Assembly (NCBI GenBank): GCA_003225295.1 | Contig: QHYZ01000091.1 | Location: 1 to 64,000 of the forward strand | Length of the DNA stretch: 64,000 bases | Direction: 5' to 3' | Origin: Acidobacteriota bacterium | GTDB taxonomy: Bacteria; Acidobacteriota; Terriglobia; Acidiferrales; UBA7541 | Position numbers and translations under genes: made by a program | The notes under the pieces: generated by a model | The model's database searches: none | Seen by the model: only the letters and a program-made list of their open reading frames with translations | Told to the model about the DNA's origin: nothing | Shown here: piece after piece, positions 10,583-18,937 of the stretch | Position numbering within the stretch: position 1 is the stretch's first letter | Layout: each line of letters begins with the position of its first letter

Positions 10583-10615
10583 GGCTCTCTCCTAGCTCTC
10601 ATTGCCGCTCTCCTA
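10583..10615 (-). promoter_or_regulatory. Two tandem Shine-Dalgarno/ATG units at the start of the second oxidase gene
   Basis: AGGAG at 10610-10614 precedes the ATG at 10602 by 7 bases, and a second AGGAG at 10589-10593 precedes the in-frame ATG at 10581 by 7 bases. The two units are near-copies offset by 21 bases. The upstream gene's TAG stop (10613-10615) overlaps the first Shine-Dalgarno, so the two genes are probably translationally coupled. Confidence 0.6.
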
Positions 10616-12163
10616 ATTGATATGGACCTCGGTCATCAGCCCACCGAAGTTCTCGGCATCGTTCGACAAGTGGTCAAGATTGGGGGTGTAGAGATAGAAC
10701 ACGCTGCCCGATGGATACTTAGTCGTATCGGTGGCATCCAGAATCACATCGAGCGACTCGCCACCAGCCAGCGTGATCGAGTTGGTGTTGTAGTTGAGGT
10801 TGTTTCCCGCTTGGTCGCGCAGCAGCTTGGCATTGATCCCGACGACATTCATCGGAATCCCTATGGAGGCTAGGGTCTGATATTCCGTGACGTCAAGGTC
10901 GGAAATGCGGAGCAGCGCCTTTTTGCCCGCCGGAATATTGATGATCGTAGGTAGCGGCTGAGAGAAATGGTTTACGCCATCCGCCGATTGAGTCTGCAGC
11001 GGACCCGGCGTCACTGTGTCGGGATAGCTCCGTCCGTTCAACAGGAAGAATTTGTCCTTCATGTCCGCAAATTCTTCGGGGTTGAAGGTCATTCCGATAA
11101 AGTGGAAGCTGGGGTCGAACCCGTGGATCTGGATCGGATACTCGACATCGTATGCTGTCGAGCCATCGCCATCGTTATACGCATACTTACCGCCGCCTGT
11201 GGCGCCGGTATTCACTGCTGGCAGGGGATTGCTGCACAGGATATCGGTGGTGGAATCGCATTTCGTGCGCAGATCCAACTGCTGTTGCTGGAGCGCGGCG
11301 TAAAGGGCGCCAGTGGCTCGATTCTGCCGTGGGCGAACGTAAAGTTGCCCGACCATGCCCATCTGCAAGTGCTCGGGGGGCGTGATATGGCAGTGCCAGA
11401 AGTAAGTGCCGGCGTCCGGCGCAAGATAGTAATACGTGAAGCTCGCGCCGATGTTGATGGCCACCGAGGCGTCGGGCACGCCGTCGTAGAATGACGAAGC
11501 GTTGGGATATCCGTGGAAGTGGACGGTGTGCTGCTCGAACAGGTCTGGCCGCATGATCATGCCCACGTTAGTGAGCGTGAGGAAGAATTCGTCATCCTCG
11601 TCGATCGCCATCAATGGAGCGGGGATGTTCCCGTTCATCACCCCGACATCCATGATTTGACGCGGATCCACATGCCCGTCGAGACACAGGCCGGTGCAAC
11701 TTCCAGCAGCCAGGGCATCACGGTCAGGAACCAGTCCCACAGCGCCGTTATACGTAATGCCGGTGGTGGCCGGATCGCCAGGCTGCAGCAAGCCCGGAGT
11801 CACCGTATTGAAGACGCTCGGGAACTCGGTGCCGGGCAGGCCGTTCGCAATGTCCGAGATCCCGGATAGCGGCCCGAAGGAGAACATGTACGTCTGTGTG
11901 CCGTCTCCCATCGTCGAGTATCCGTCGCCGCCCGAGATCTGCTGGCATTTGATAGCGCCGTTTACATGGGCGGGTGCTGCCGGATAACCACTGGTGCCCG
12001 CATAAGTCGGACCGGCGTAGGCCGGCTCCGAATTATTGCTGGTCGCCGTCGGGTGCGTAATCGTGCTGGTTGGACACTGAACACGAAAAGACTGTGCGCT
12101 CGCGACCGCAGGAACAAGACATACTAAAAGCATTAGCAAACAAATCTGGTACGGCTTTCTCAT
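10613..12163 (-). CDS. Exported multicopper-oxidase-like protein with HxHG and HCH motifs (first of three)
   Basis: 516 aa from the ATG at 12163, preceded by AAGGAG. A frame extending to 12268 adds 35 residues before the clear signal peptide (hydrophobic 7-22, ASA.Q near 21-24), so I reject it. Copper motifs are HTVHFHGYP (H212, H215, H217) and WHCHITPPEHLQMGM (H257, C258, H259, H265, Met268/270). The second contains a type-1-style Cys-His...Met set next to trinuclear-type His residues. A second cupredoxin-like domain ends near 516 without the HPxHxHGxH or terminal HCH motifs of ordinary three-domain laccases. Those motifs sit in, or are degraded in, the next gene. It heads the three-gene set. 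Substrate is unknown; oxidation of Mn(II) or Fe(II) is a hypothesis. Confidence 0.85.
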   Translation of the reverse strand: MRKPYQICLLMLLVCLVPAVASAQSFRVQCPTSTITHPTATSNNSEPAYAGPTYAGTSGYPAAPAHVNGAIKCQQISGGDGYSTMGDGTQTYMFSFGPLSGISDIANGLPGTEFPSVFNTVTPGLLQPGDPATTGITYNGAVGLVPDRDALAAGSCTGLCLDGHVDPRQIMDVGVMNGNIPAPLMAIDEDDEFFLTLTNVGMIMRPDLFEQHTVHFHGYPNASSFYDGVPDASVAINIGASFTYYYLAPDAGTYFWHCHITPPEHLQMGMVGQLYVRPRQNRATGALYAALQQQQLDLRTKCDSTTDILCSNPLPAVNTGATGGGKYAYNDGDGSTAYDVEYPIQIHGFDPSFHFIGMTFNPEEFADMKDKFFLLNGRSYPDTVTPGPLQTQSADGVNHFSQPLPTIINIPAGKKALLRISDLDVTEYQTLASIGIPMNVVGINAKLLRDQAGNNLNYNTNSITLAGGESLDVILDATDTTKYPSGSVFYLYTPNLDHLSNDAENFGGLMTEVHIN

Positions 12164-12916
12164 GACTTGGCAATCTCCTTCCAGACCTGCGGGCGCCCGA
12201 GATTCACTCTCTGTTTCCTGACCAACGAATGAAACAAGTGCGACAAGGGCCCGCCGTGATCGCACCACGAGACTAGTGGCATCTTACTGACCTGAAAGCA
12301 GGAGTCCTTGTCCATTCGCAAATGTGAAAGAAAAATAAGAGTGCGCCGGAATTATCCCTTGAAAACAAGGGCACATGCGTCGATTATTACTTATACTATA
12401 TATTTAGCTAGAGTATATACGGATGACAACGAAGAATTATGGTTAAAATGGCGGTTTCATACGCCGATTCTGCTTGGCTTGTTCATTCGAAGCTCACGAA
12501 GTGCTTGCTTTCGCACTCTCGCGACCACCAAAGAATGGCACACCTGCCGCAGTTATCTTCTGCTGGCGACCACGCTGAGTCTTGTCGTGCACACGAAAAG
12601 CGTTATTCTTTCTGCGCTGGTTGCTCAGCGGCCATCGGAGAGCTAGCGCGGAGCCACAGCACCGATACGGAACTGATCGATCGCGCCGGGAGGTTGCCGG
12701 GCAAGCAAGATTCAGTTCGAGGGTCCAACAGGCGTCTGCCACACCATGCGTTCAAGGAAAGCTCCCGCTGGCGTGGCTCCTTAGATTCGCTCCCTCTCCA
12801 AACCCGTGGGGGGATTTCTCTTGGGGGCGATTACACTCGGCGATGACGACGCACTCGCTGCAGGAGTAGCACTGGCCGCGGGTTTTAGCCTGGAGCCGGC
12901 GTGATAGAATATGGTT
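12164..12916. other. Non-coding stretch upstream of the multicopper operon
   Basis: No convincing gene on either strand. The part at about 12375-12425 is strikingly AT-rich compared with its surroundings and contains several TATA-like hexamers. It is the most likely place for the minus-strand promoter of the multicopper operon, but I could not fix a -35/-10 pair with confidence. The rest (12430-12900) reads like degraded sequence with no recognisable domain. Confidence 0.4.
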
Positions 12917-13057
12917 ATGAAGCAAAGGCGAAAAAAGTTAGAGCCGCGGGAGGAGACTCGAAAAAAAATGCGCCCGATGACACGGGATGCCTTCACGGCT
13001 ATCGTTGCCAAGGCGATCAAAACGCCTTCTAGAAAGGCACTCCCAAAATCAAATTGA
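12917..13057 (+). CDS. Possible 46-aa basic protein
   Basis: A short ATG..TGA frame encodes a very Lys/Arg-rich peptide (MKQRRKKLEPREETRKKMRP, then MTRDAFTAIVAKAI). The C-terminal half could form a short helix. No clear Shine-Dalgarno precedes it. It is convergent with the truncated transposase gene at 13099-13626. I do not recognise a family. It could equally be a chance frame. Confidence 0.3.
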   Translation: MKQRRKKLEPREETRKKMRPMTRDAFTAIVAKAIKTPSRKALPKSN

Positions 13058-13098
13058 GTGCCAGATTGCCGTTTCGCCGATTCCATCGGCTGCGATTC

Positions 13099-13626
13099 TC
13101 ATCCGACGGAGCCCGCTGCTCTCGCTCGCTCGCTGTGGTGGTGGGCGAGCCCGCCGATACCATCCTCGGGCAACCCAGATGCGTCTCCATTGTCCATTGC
13201 CGTCGTCGACTGCACCACTTGCGGGTCCTCACTGGTCAGCAATCGCCGAATCTGACGCAGCGTGCGCCATGCCGTCTTGTACGTAACGCCTGTTTCGCGC
13301 TGAATCCGCTTGGCGGACAAGCTGCTGTTTGTGGAACCCATTAAGTAGATGACGTAGAACCAAGTCTTGAGGGAAGTGGTGCTCTTCGCAAAAACAGACC
13401 CAGTCAGCGGGTATATGTGATGCCCACAGTGGTCGCAGGCGTACGCCGTGCGGCCAGTCACGCGATGATGCTTTCGCTCGATGCTGCACTTCTCACACTT
13501 GGTGACCCCATTCGGCCAGCGCTGCTCTTTGATGTATTCGAGGCAGGCATCATCATTCGCAAATTCGCGGTTAAAGTCGGCCACAGAATAGAACCGTTTC
13601 TTGGCGATGCGCGTTCTTGGCTTCAT
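13099..13626 (-). CDS. Truncated IS1595-type transposase N-terminal domain protein
   Basis: About 175 aa from the ATG at 13626 (an in-frame upstream start at 13686 is also possible). A zinc ribbon with CEKC and CDHC pairs is followed by a helical segment (TWFYVIYLMGSTNSSLSAKR, then TYKTAWRTLRQIRRLL) typical of the N-terminal half of IS1595/ISXO2-family transposases. In that family a DDE nuclease domain beginning with a VDE(T/V)Y-like motif follows. Here the protein ends about 45 residues later in unrelated sequence, so the catalytic domain is missing. It is probably a dead remnant, or a domesticated DNA-binding domain. I saw no terminal inverted repeats. Confidence 0.65.
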   Translation of the reverse strand: MKPRTRIAKKRFYSVADFNREFANDDACLEYIKEQRWPNGVTKCEKCSIERKHHRVTGRTAYACDHCGHHIYPLTGSVFAKSTTSLKTWFYVIYLMGSTNSSLSAKRIQRETGVTYKTAWRTLRQIRRLLTSEDPQVVQSTTAMDNGDASGLPEDGIGGLAHHHSERARAAGSVG

Positions 13627-13813
13627 GTCCGCCTGCAGAGATATCAAGGGTATTGCCGTACTTGTATTTAAGGGATAGAAAACCATGGGTGTCTGAAAAC
13701 GGCGCGGCGAGCTGACTCGATCCCTGCAACCGCAGATCCGGATCGCTCACCAACCATGGCCTGTTCCTAAATAATGGCCTCCAATTGAACAAGCAGAGCC
13801 CACAACCCGGGAA

Positions 13814-14506
13814 TCATTTGGCCTTGCACAGATCCATGAGGCGAGGGACGTTGTGAACCTCAATGGCTTCCCTTCGAAGTCTTACGAGCCCCTGATTTTC
13901 CCAGTTGGTCAGGAGCCGGCACACGGTGAACGACGCCATGGAGGTCATTTGCGCCAGCGCCTCCTGCGAGACCTTGATTTCGAAATGGCTGTTCACTTTC
14001 TGACCTATTTGGTCAAGCAAACGAACCAACCCATGAGCCAGTCTTGGCGCAACCGTTTCCGTAGACACTTCACAAAAACGGCGTTCCAGCTCTTGAAGGC
14101 GCTGTTCAAGGAGATGCTTAGCGTTCGATCGAAGGGCCGGGAGACGCTCTAAAGCAACCTCAAAGGTCACTGCGTCCCAGGCAAGAACCTTGCAATCCTG
14201 GAGGGCTTGGGCTGTCGAGGAGTGCCTGCTCCCCGGCACCAAAGGAAGCTCGGAAATTAGGTCGCCGGGGACGCACAGCCGAACAATGATTTCCGTGCCG
14301 TGTTCGCTGCACTGCGTTATTTTCGCACGCCCTTCAGTCAGCAACAAAATTTGCTCAATCGGATCGCCTGCGAAATACATCACCTGGCGGCACATGAAAT
14401 CGATAGGGCGCGCCATCGATACGATATTGGTACAAACGGAACTAGGAATTCCCGCAAATAGCTCAGATCTTGTCATCAGTGAACACTTCTCCGCGCCCTC
14501 GGCCAT
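13814..14506 (-). CDS. Crp/Fnr-family transcriptional regulator
   Basis: 230 aa from the ATG at 14506, which has a good GGGAG Shine-Dalgarno; a longer frame to 14566 lacks support. Residues about 15-120 form a cyclic-nucleotide-binding beta-roll (HGTEIIVRLCVPGDLISELP). A linking helix follows, then a C-terminal winged helix with a CRP-type recognition segment (SQEALAQMTSMASFTVCRLL). No cysteine cluster for an Fe-S sensor is evident, so it is not a classical FNR. The gene stands alone, about 1.7 kb upstream of the multicopper operon and on the same strand. Control of that operon is possible but unproven. Confidence 0.85.
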   Translation of the reverse strand: MAEGAEKCSLMTRSELFAGIPSSVCTNIVSMARPIDFMCRQVMYFAGDPIEQILLLTEGRAKITQCSEHGTEIIVRLCVPGDLISELPLVPGSRHSSTAQALQDCKVLAWDAVTFEVALERLPALRSNAKHLLEQRLQELERRFCEVSTETVAPRLAHGLVRLLDQIGQKVNSHFEIKVSQEALAQMTSMASFTVCRLLTNWENQGLVRLRREAIEVHNVPRLMDLCKAK

Positions 14507-14666
14507 AATTAGGTCTCCCAGGCTGCCTGGAGTATTTCGGATGGAACTCCAGCCAGCGCACGTCAAACCTTCAAGTTAGTAGTTTGTTAGCGAAGAACGG
14601 CTAGACACCGCCAACTAAAAATGCGCGAGGCCGTAAGCCGTCGGTTTGCACAGATTCAGCAGATCT

Positions 14667-15383
14667 TTATTCGCAGGAGGGTGTGGGAGGCGCGCGTCCG
14701 AGGAGCGACACTAAGAGGAGTTTGCTGATTCTCGCAAAGTTCGCTCTTGGAAGAAAGTCCGTCTCCCGGCGAGCGTGTAACAGGTACTTCCATCCCGAGA
14801 AATCTCCTACTGGCAATTTCGGCGGTGTCGCAACCGCGTCGGTCGGCGGCGGCAACTCCTCACCATTCAGAGTCTTCCCTGACCCACCGGAGACTCCGGG
14901 AAATGAATATGAATCGGCCAATGAAAAAGAAGCGTGGCCGTCATTGAGAAGGACGGCCACGGGACCTTCTCGCCAAGCTAAACTGACGATGAGATCGGGA
15001 ATGCCATCCCCGTTCACATCGTCCGCCGCGATTCGAAGACCACCGGAGAGCGCGACCAAATCTACAGATCGCACCCCGCCGTCGCCGAGCTGAACTTGAA
15101 TCCGGTAAATTGATTGTGAAGGACTATTCGATCCAGGTTCAATAGTCGCCAGATTGGGGCGACCATCCCCGTCGAAATCGGCAATTGCAAAGTCTAAGCG
15201 ATGCCCCGTCGTAGGCAAACTAACATTACTTGCTTGCGCTGGTATGGTACTAAAGAAAGATGCAACAAGAACGAGCAAGCAGCCCCGTAGGGAAGCGAAC
15301 AGCGGGATGAGCCGCCCAGCCAGTTTGCTCCGCGAATGCACGTCTGAAATCACAATGACTCGCACTAATGCATCGTCATTCAA
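14667..15383 (-). CDS. Exported FG-GAP/VCBS-repeat protein, short
   Basis: 238 aa. A long N-terminus leads into a hydrophobic stretch (about 25-45) ending in PAQA, likely a signal peptide. Two calcium-binding FG-GAP motifs are visible, DFDGDGRPN near 70 and DVNGDGIPD near 124, matching the integrin-like beta-propeller repeat. The family usually has more blades. After about residue 190 the sequence becomes Arg-rich (HARRETDFLPRANF) with no repeat, as if the gene were truncated or the frame changed there. Function unknown; extracellular binding is likely. Confidence 0.65.
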   Translation of the reverse strand: MNDDALVRVIVISDVHSRSKLAGRLIPLFASLRGCLLVLVASFFSTIPAQASNVSLPTTGHRLDFAIADFDGDGRPNLATIEPGSNSPSQSIYRIQVQLGDGGVRSVDLVALSGGLRIAADDVNGDGIPDLIVSLAWREGPVAVLLNDGHASFSLADSYSFPGVSGGSGKTLNGEELPPPTDAVATPPKLPVGDFSGWKYLLHARRETDFLPRANFARISKLLLVSLLGRAPPTPSCE

Positions 15384-15884
15384 CTGCCAGATTCGAGCTA
15401 ATTCGTCGGTTTTTCTAGCGCACGTACATCGCCAATCGGCGTTCTGGTCGAAAGTCGTTGCATCGAAAAGACTTTTGCCTTAATAGTGTGTTGCCGGCGC
15501 GTGAAACTCTTTGCACAACTATGGCAAAGTTCTCCTCCTTTGCTGAAACGCTTTGGGACTTCTTCGTTGCCAGGATCATCGAATCGACGACGCGGGTTGT
15601 ATCTTGCCCGCCAGGGGCACCTCACAGCTTGCCCGTCCTTATTCAAAACACCTTGGTTCACTCCAGGGTCACAGTTTCAGGGAAAGAATTAGAATCCGGA
15701 ATGCAGGCCTGGTCGCGCCTGCCATTCTTTGCCCCATGACCAAGGATGCAATCCTGCATTCGCTGGCAGGTCTCCGCGGTTCTTTTTCTCTCTGTGTGAA
15801 TTCAGACAGAGTGGACCTGGACATCATCGGAGGCACTTCCCGCGCCATTTGACAGGTTTGCATTCCTTGTATACCGTGCCCGCC
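15384..15884. other. Intergenic stretch without a recognised gene
   Basis: Short frames occur on both strands, including an 87-codon GTG frame on minus (15398-15661) with a CHSC pair, but none matches a family I know and none has a clear ribosome-binding site. The right end should contain the promoter of the plus-strand enoyl-CoA hydratase-like gene. Confidence 0.4.
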
Positions 15885-16634
15885 ATGAGCAACAAAAGGC
15901 CAAGTGACGCCCGCACTCCCCTTGGAGTCGTGATCGATCACGCCGCTGACGTCCTCACCTTTACCTTGGATAACCCCAGCTACGGCAACGAAGTCACCGG
16001 CGCCATGCTGGACGATATGCTGATCGAACTCCGCAAGGAAGCAACAAAGCCTCGCGCCCGGGTATTGCGCATTCGAGCGCGCGGCAATGTTTTCTGCACG
16101 GGGCGTGAGCGCGCGGGCCGCACCCTGGCGGCAATCCGTCGTGAATCGGCGCGCCTGATCAAGTTCAAAGTCGCCTTGCGGTCCTCGCCATTAATTAGTG
16201 TCGCGGAGGTGCAAGGAGACGCTCTCGGGTTCGGCTTCGGCCTCGCAATCGTGTGCGACTTCGCGCTCGTCGCGGACCACGCCTCGCTCGCTTTCCCCGA
16301 GATGCGTTCCGGCCTGGCCCCCGTGGCCATCATGTCCTATCTCGGCGAATACATGCTCCCCCGCTTCGCATTTCCCCTTATTTTCTTCGGTGAGCCCGTC
16401 GACCCGCATCGCGCGCAACAAATTGGTCTGATCTCGCGAGTCTGTCCCCCCGCTCGCCTCTCGGCCGAAGCCCACGCTCTCGTCGAGCGTATCCTGCGGC
16501 TCGACCCATCCGCGGTGCGCCGCTGCAAAAGCTTTTTTCTCAGCGCCCAGCAAAACTCCTTCGATCAGAACTGCGCTCTTGCCGTCGACGCTTTGACGAA
16601 AGGCAGCCTGGCCTTGGTAGCGAAAAAGAAATGA
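15885..16634 (+). CDS. Enoyl-CoA hydratase/isomerase-family (crotonase) protein
   Basis: 249 aa from the ATG at 15885; an upstream start at 15729 adds 52 residues of low-quality sequence. The crotonase fold is shown by the oxyanion-hole segments (RARGNVFCTGRE near 70 and QGDALGFGFGLAIVCDFALV near 110-130) and by FPEMRSGLAPVA. Typical family length is about 260. It probably hydrates or isomerises an acyl-CoA, substrate unknown. Its TGA overlaps the ATG of the MFS gene (ATGA), so the two are co-translated, which fits uptake plus CoA-dependent breakdown of an organic acid. Confidence 0.8.
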   Translation: MSNKRPSDARTPLGVVIDHAADVLTFTLDNPSYGNEVTGAMLDDMLIELRKEATKPRARVLRIRARGNVFCTGRERAGRTLAAIRRESARLIKFKVALRSSPLISVAEVQGDALGFGFGLAIVCDFALVADHASLAFPEMRSGLAPVAIMSYLGEYMLPRFAFPLIFFGEPVDPHRAQQIGLISRVCPPARLSAEAHALVERILRLDPSAVRRCKSFFLSAQQNSFDQNCALAVDALTKGSLALVAKKK

Positions 16635-17974
16635 ACGCGCTCCTGACCGCGGACTCAGGAGCGCGTCTCGATCGTCTCCCTATCTCCAGCTTCCATCGCC
16701 GCATCCTGCTCTTGATCGGCACGGGCATGTTTTTCGATGGCTTTGATATCTACGTCGCCGCCACGGTTCTCGGTGCCACGCTAAAGAGCGGTTTTTCCAC
16801 CATGGGCCAGAACGCGCAGTTCATGTCCGTCACATTTGTCGGCATGATGCTGGGATCGTTTATGACCGGCTTCCTCGGCGACCGCTACGGCCGCCGCTTC
16901 ACGTATCAAGCCAATCTGGCCATCTTCGGGCTCGCCGCCATCGCTTCCGCGTTCGCTCCCTCGATGACAGTGCTGACCCTGTTGCGTTTCATCATGGGGG
17001 TGGGGCTCGGAGCGGAAAATGTCGTCGGATACTCGACGATGACGGAGTTTGTCCCTCCCGCGGCCCGCGGCAAGTGGCTTGGCGGCATGAACGTCATCGT
17101 GGTGTCTGGCTTGCCAGTCGCCGCACTCCTCGGAGCACTTATCATCCCGCACTTCGGATGGCGCGCGATGGTCGCGCTCGGCGGACTGGGCGCGCTCGTG
17201 GTCTGGTATCTGCGCAAGTCGTTGCCGGAGTCGCCACGCTGGCTGGAATCGGTCGGGCGAACTGCCGAAGCCGAGGCCCTCCTCGAATCTATCGAAAGTG
17301 AGGTCTCCGAACAGCACGGTTCTCTTGTGGCTCCCGTGCCGCGCTGCTCGGCTCCTCCTTCCACGAATCTCGGTTCCCTGCTCAGTCCGGCGCTGTTGCC
17401 TCGCATGATCGTCGGAGCCACGACTCTGATCGTGATGAACACCTTAATTTTCGGGTTCGTGACCTGGCTGCCTTCCTTCTTCGTGCAGGAGGGGCTAAGC
17501 ATGGTCACCTCCTTTCGTTACTCGTTCATTATGTCGCTCGGCGCGCCGCTTGGGTCGGCTATTGGAGCCTTCGCTGCAGACTCCTGGGGGCGCAAGCCCA
17601 CGATCGTCGGGGCGTCCCTGCTCACCATTGTGCCCGGCGGCATTTATCCGTTCATCCATCAGCCGGCGGCTTTGATCACTATCGGCTTCTTGCTGACCAT
17701 TCCCATCTATATCCTGGTCGCCACGCTCTTTGCGATTTACATTCCTGAATTGTTCCCCACGGAAGTGCGCCTGCGGGCATCGGGGATCTGCAACACCTTT
17801 GGCCGCGGTGCAACGATTCTTACGCCGTTCCTGACCGTAGCCTTGTTCCGGTCTTACGGGCTTCGCGGCGTCCTCAGTCTGATGATCGGTTTTCTCCTTG
17901 GACAGGTTGTGGTCGTCCTGCGCTTTGGAATTGAGCCCAAAAAGCGGCCGCTTGAGGACCTGGAACCGGGCTAA
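16631..17974 (+). CDS. MFS transporter, organic/aromatic-acid type
   Basis: 447 aa with about 12 membrane segments. The first helix carries DGFDIYVAA, as in the aromatic-acid:H+ and related sugar/acid symporters. The loop-2 signature GDRYGRRF and the PESPRWL motif after helix 6 are present. The start overlaps the preceding crotonase gene by 4 bases. The substrate cannot be read from sequence; an organic acid is likely from the motif set and the neighbour. Confidence 0.85.
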   Translation: MNALLTADSGARLDRLPISSFHRRILLLIGTGMFFDGFDIYVAATVLGATLKSGFSTMGQNAQFMSVTFVGMMLGSFMTGFLGDRYGRRFTYQANLAIFGLAAIASAFAPSMTVLTLLRFIMGVGLGAENVVGYSTMTEFVPPAARGKWLGGMNVIVVSGLPVAALLGALIIPHFGWRAMVALGGLGALVVWYLRKSLPESPRWLESVGRTAEAEALLESIESEVSEQHGSLVAPVPRCSAPPSTNLGSLLSPALLPRMIVGATTLIVMNTLIFGFVTWLPSFFVQEGLSMVTSFRYSFIMSLGAPLGSAIGAFAADSWGRKPTIVGASLLTIVPGGIYPFIHQPAALITIGFLLTIPIYILVATLFAIYIPELFPTEVRLRASGICNTFGRGATILTPFLTVALFRSYGLRGVLSLMIGFLLGQVVVVLRFGIEPKKRPLEDLEPG

Positions 17975-18002
17975 AATGCAGGACGGTTCAGGAGGAAAAT
18001 CA

Positions 18003-18878
18003 ATGAAGCGCGCGGCTATCCGCTCTGTGCTCCTATCTCTGGTAGTTGCTTGTTCCATCCATGCGCAGTCCAAACTCCCCGTAAATTGGGAAGAGTTGAC
18101 GGCTGCTGACTTTCGCGAAGCCATCCAGCTATCCAAAAGCACCTGTTTGCTGCCATTTGGCATTCTGGAAAAGCATGGGCCGCACTTGCCTCTGGGCACG
18201 GACCTTCTCAACGTTCGCCATGCCTCATTCGAAGCAGCGCAGCGGGAGTATGCTGTCGTTTTTCCGCAGTACTACTTCGGACAAATTTTTGAAGCCAAGC
18301 ACGAACCGGGAACCGTGGCCTACAGCATGGAACTCCAGTTAAAGCTGCTCCAGGAAACGACCGATGAAATGGCACGCAATGGCTGCAAGAAGATCGTCAT
18401 TGTGAACGGCCATGGCGGAAACGAGCATCTGCTTCCCTTTTTCGCCCAGGCGCAACTCGATCGGCCTCACGATTACGTTGTTTACGTTCTTGACGGCGAA
18501 CGTAGCCGTCCGGGCGGGCCGCCGAAAAAATCAACCGGCATCGATTACCACGCCGGTGAGAACGAAACCTCCAACACTATGGTCTCCCGTCCCGACCTGG
18601 TCCACCTCGACCGTGCCCCCAGCGAATCCGGCAGTGACCAGAAACGCGTGAACTTGCCCGAAGATGTGTACACCGGCATCTGGTGGTACGCCCGCTTTCC
18701 CAACCACTACTCCGGTGACGGCTCGGTCGCCACCCGGGAGCTCGGCGAGTGGAACATGAACAATTGGATCGCCGCCACCGTCGAGGCCATTCGGGCCGCA
18801 AAGACGGATGATCAGAGTCTCAAGCTCCAAAACGAATTCTACGAAAAAAGCAAACATCCCCTTGATACTCGGCCATAA
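18003..18878 (+). CDS. Creatininase-family amidohydrolase, exported
   Basis: 291 aa from the ATG at 18003, which has a strong AGGAGG. A longer frame overlapping the MFS gene is less likely. Residues 1-21 form a signal peptide (VVACSIHAQ). Metal ligands of the creatininase family are present: EKHGPHLPLGTD near 57-68, VNGHGGNEH near 138 and DYHAGENETS near 182. The family normally hydrolyses cyclic or linear amides in the cytoplasm (creatinine, formamidopyrimidines, mycofactocin peptide), so an exported copy is unusual. It is probably co-transcribed with the transporter. Confidence 0.8.
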   Translation: MKRAAIRSVLLSLVVACSIHAQSKLPVNWEELTAADFREAIQLSKSTCLLPFGILEKHGPHLPLGTDLLNVRHASFEAAQREYAVVFPQYYFGQIFEAKHEPGTVAYSMELQLKLLQETTDEMARNGCKKIVIVNGHGGNEHLLPFFAQAQLDRPHDYVVYVLDGERSRPGGPPKKSTGIDYHAGENETSNTMVSRPDLVHLDRAPSESGSDQKRVNLPEDVYTGIWWYARFPNHYSGDGSVATRELGEWNMNNWIAATVEAIRAAKTDDQSLKLQNEFYEKSKHPLDTRP

Positions 18879-18937
18879 TACGCGACCTAGACCGGCGCAA
18901 CCGGCGTCGCTCAAATCAGGATGATCGGCGGAAATCG

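Noticed and set aside
12781-13086. 101-codon minus frame with a hydrophobic middle
   Set aside because: Low-complexity Ala/Ser end, no family and no ribosome-binding site; it is antisense to the small basic frame.
15398-15661. 87-codon minus frame with a CHSC pair
   Set aside because: Composition looks random, GTG start has no ribosome-binding site and only one Cys pair is present.
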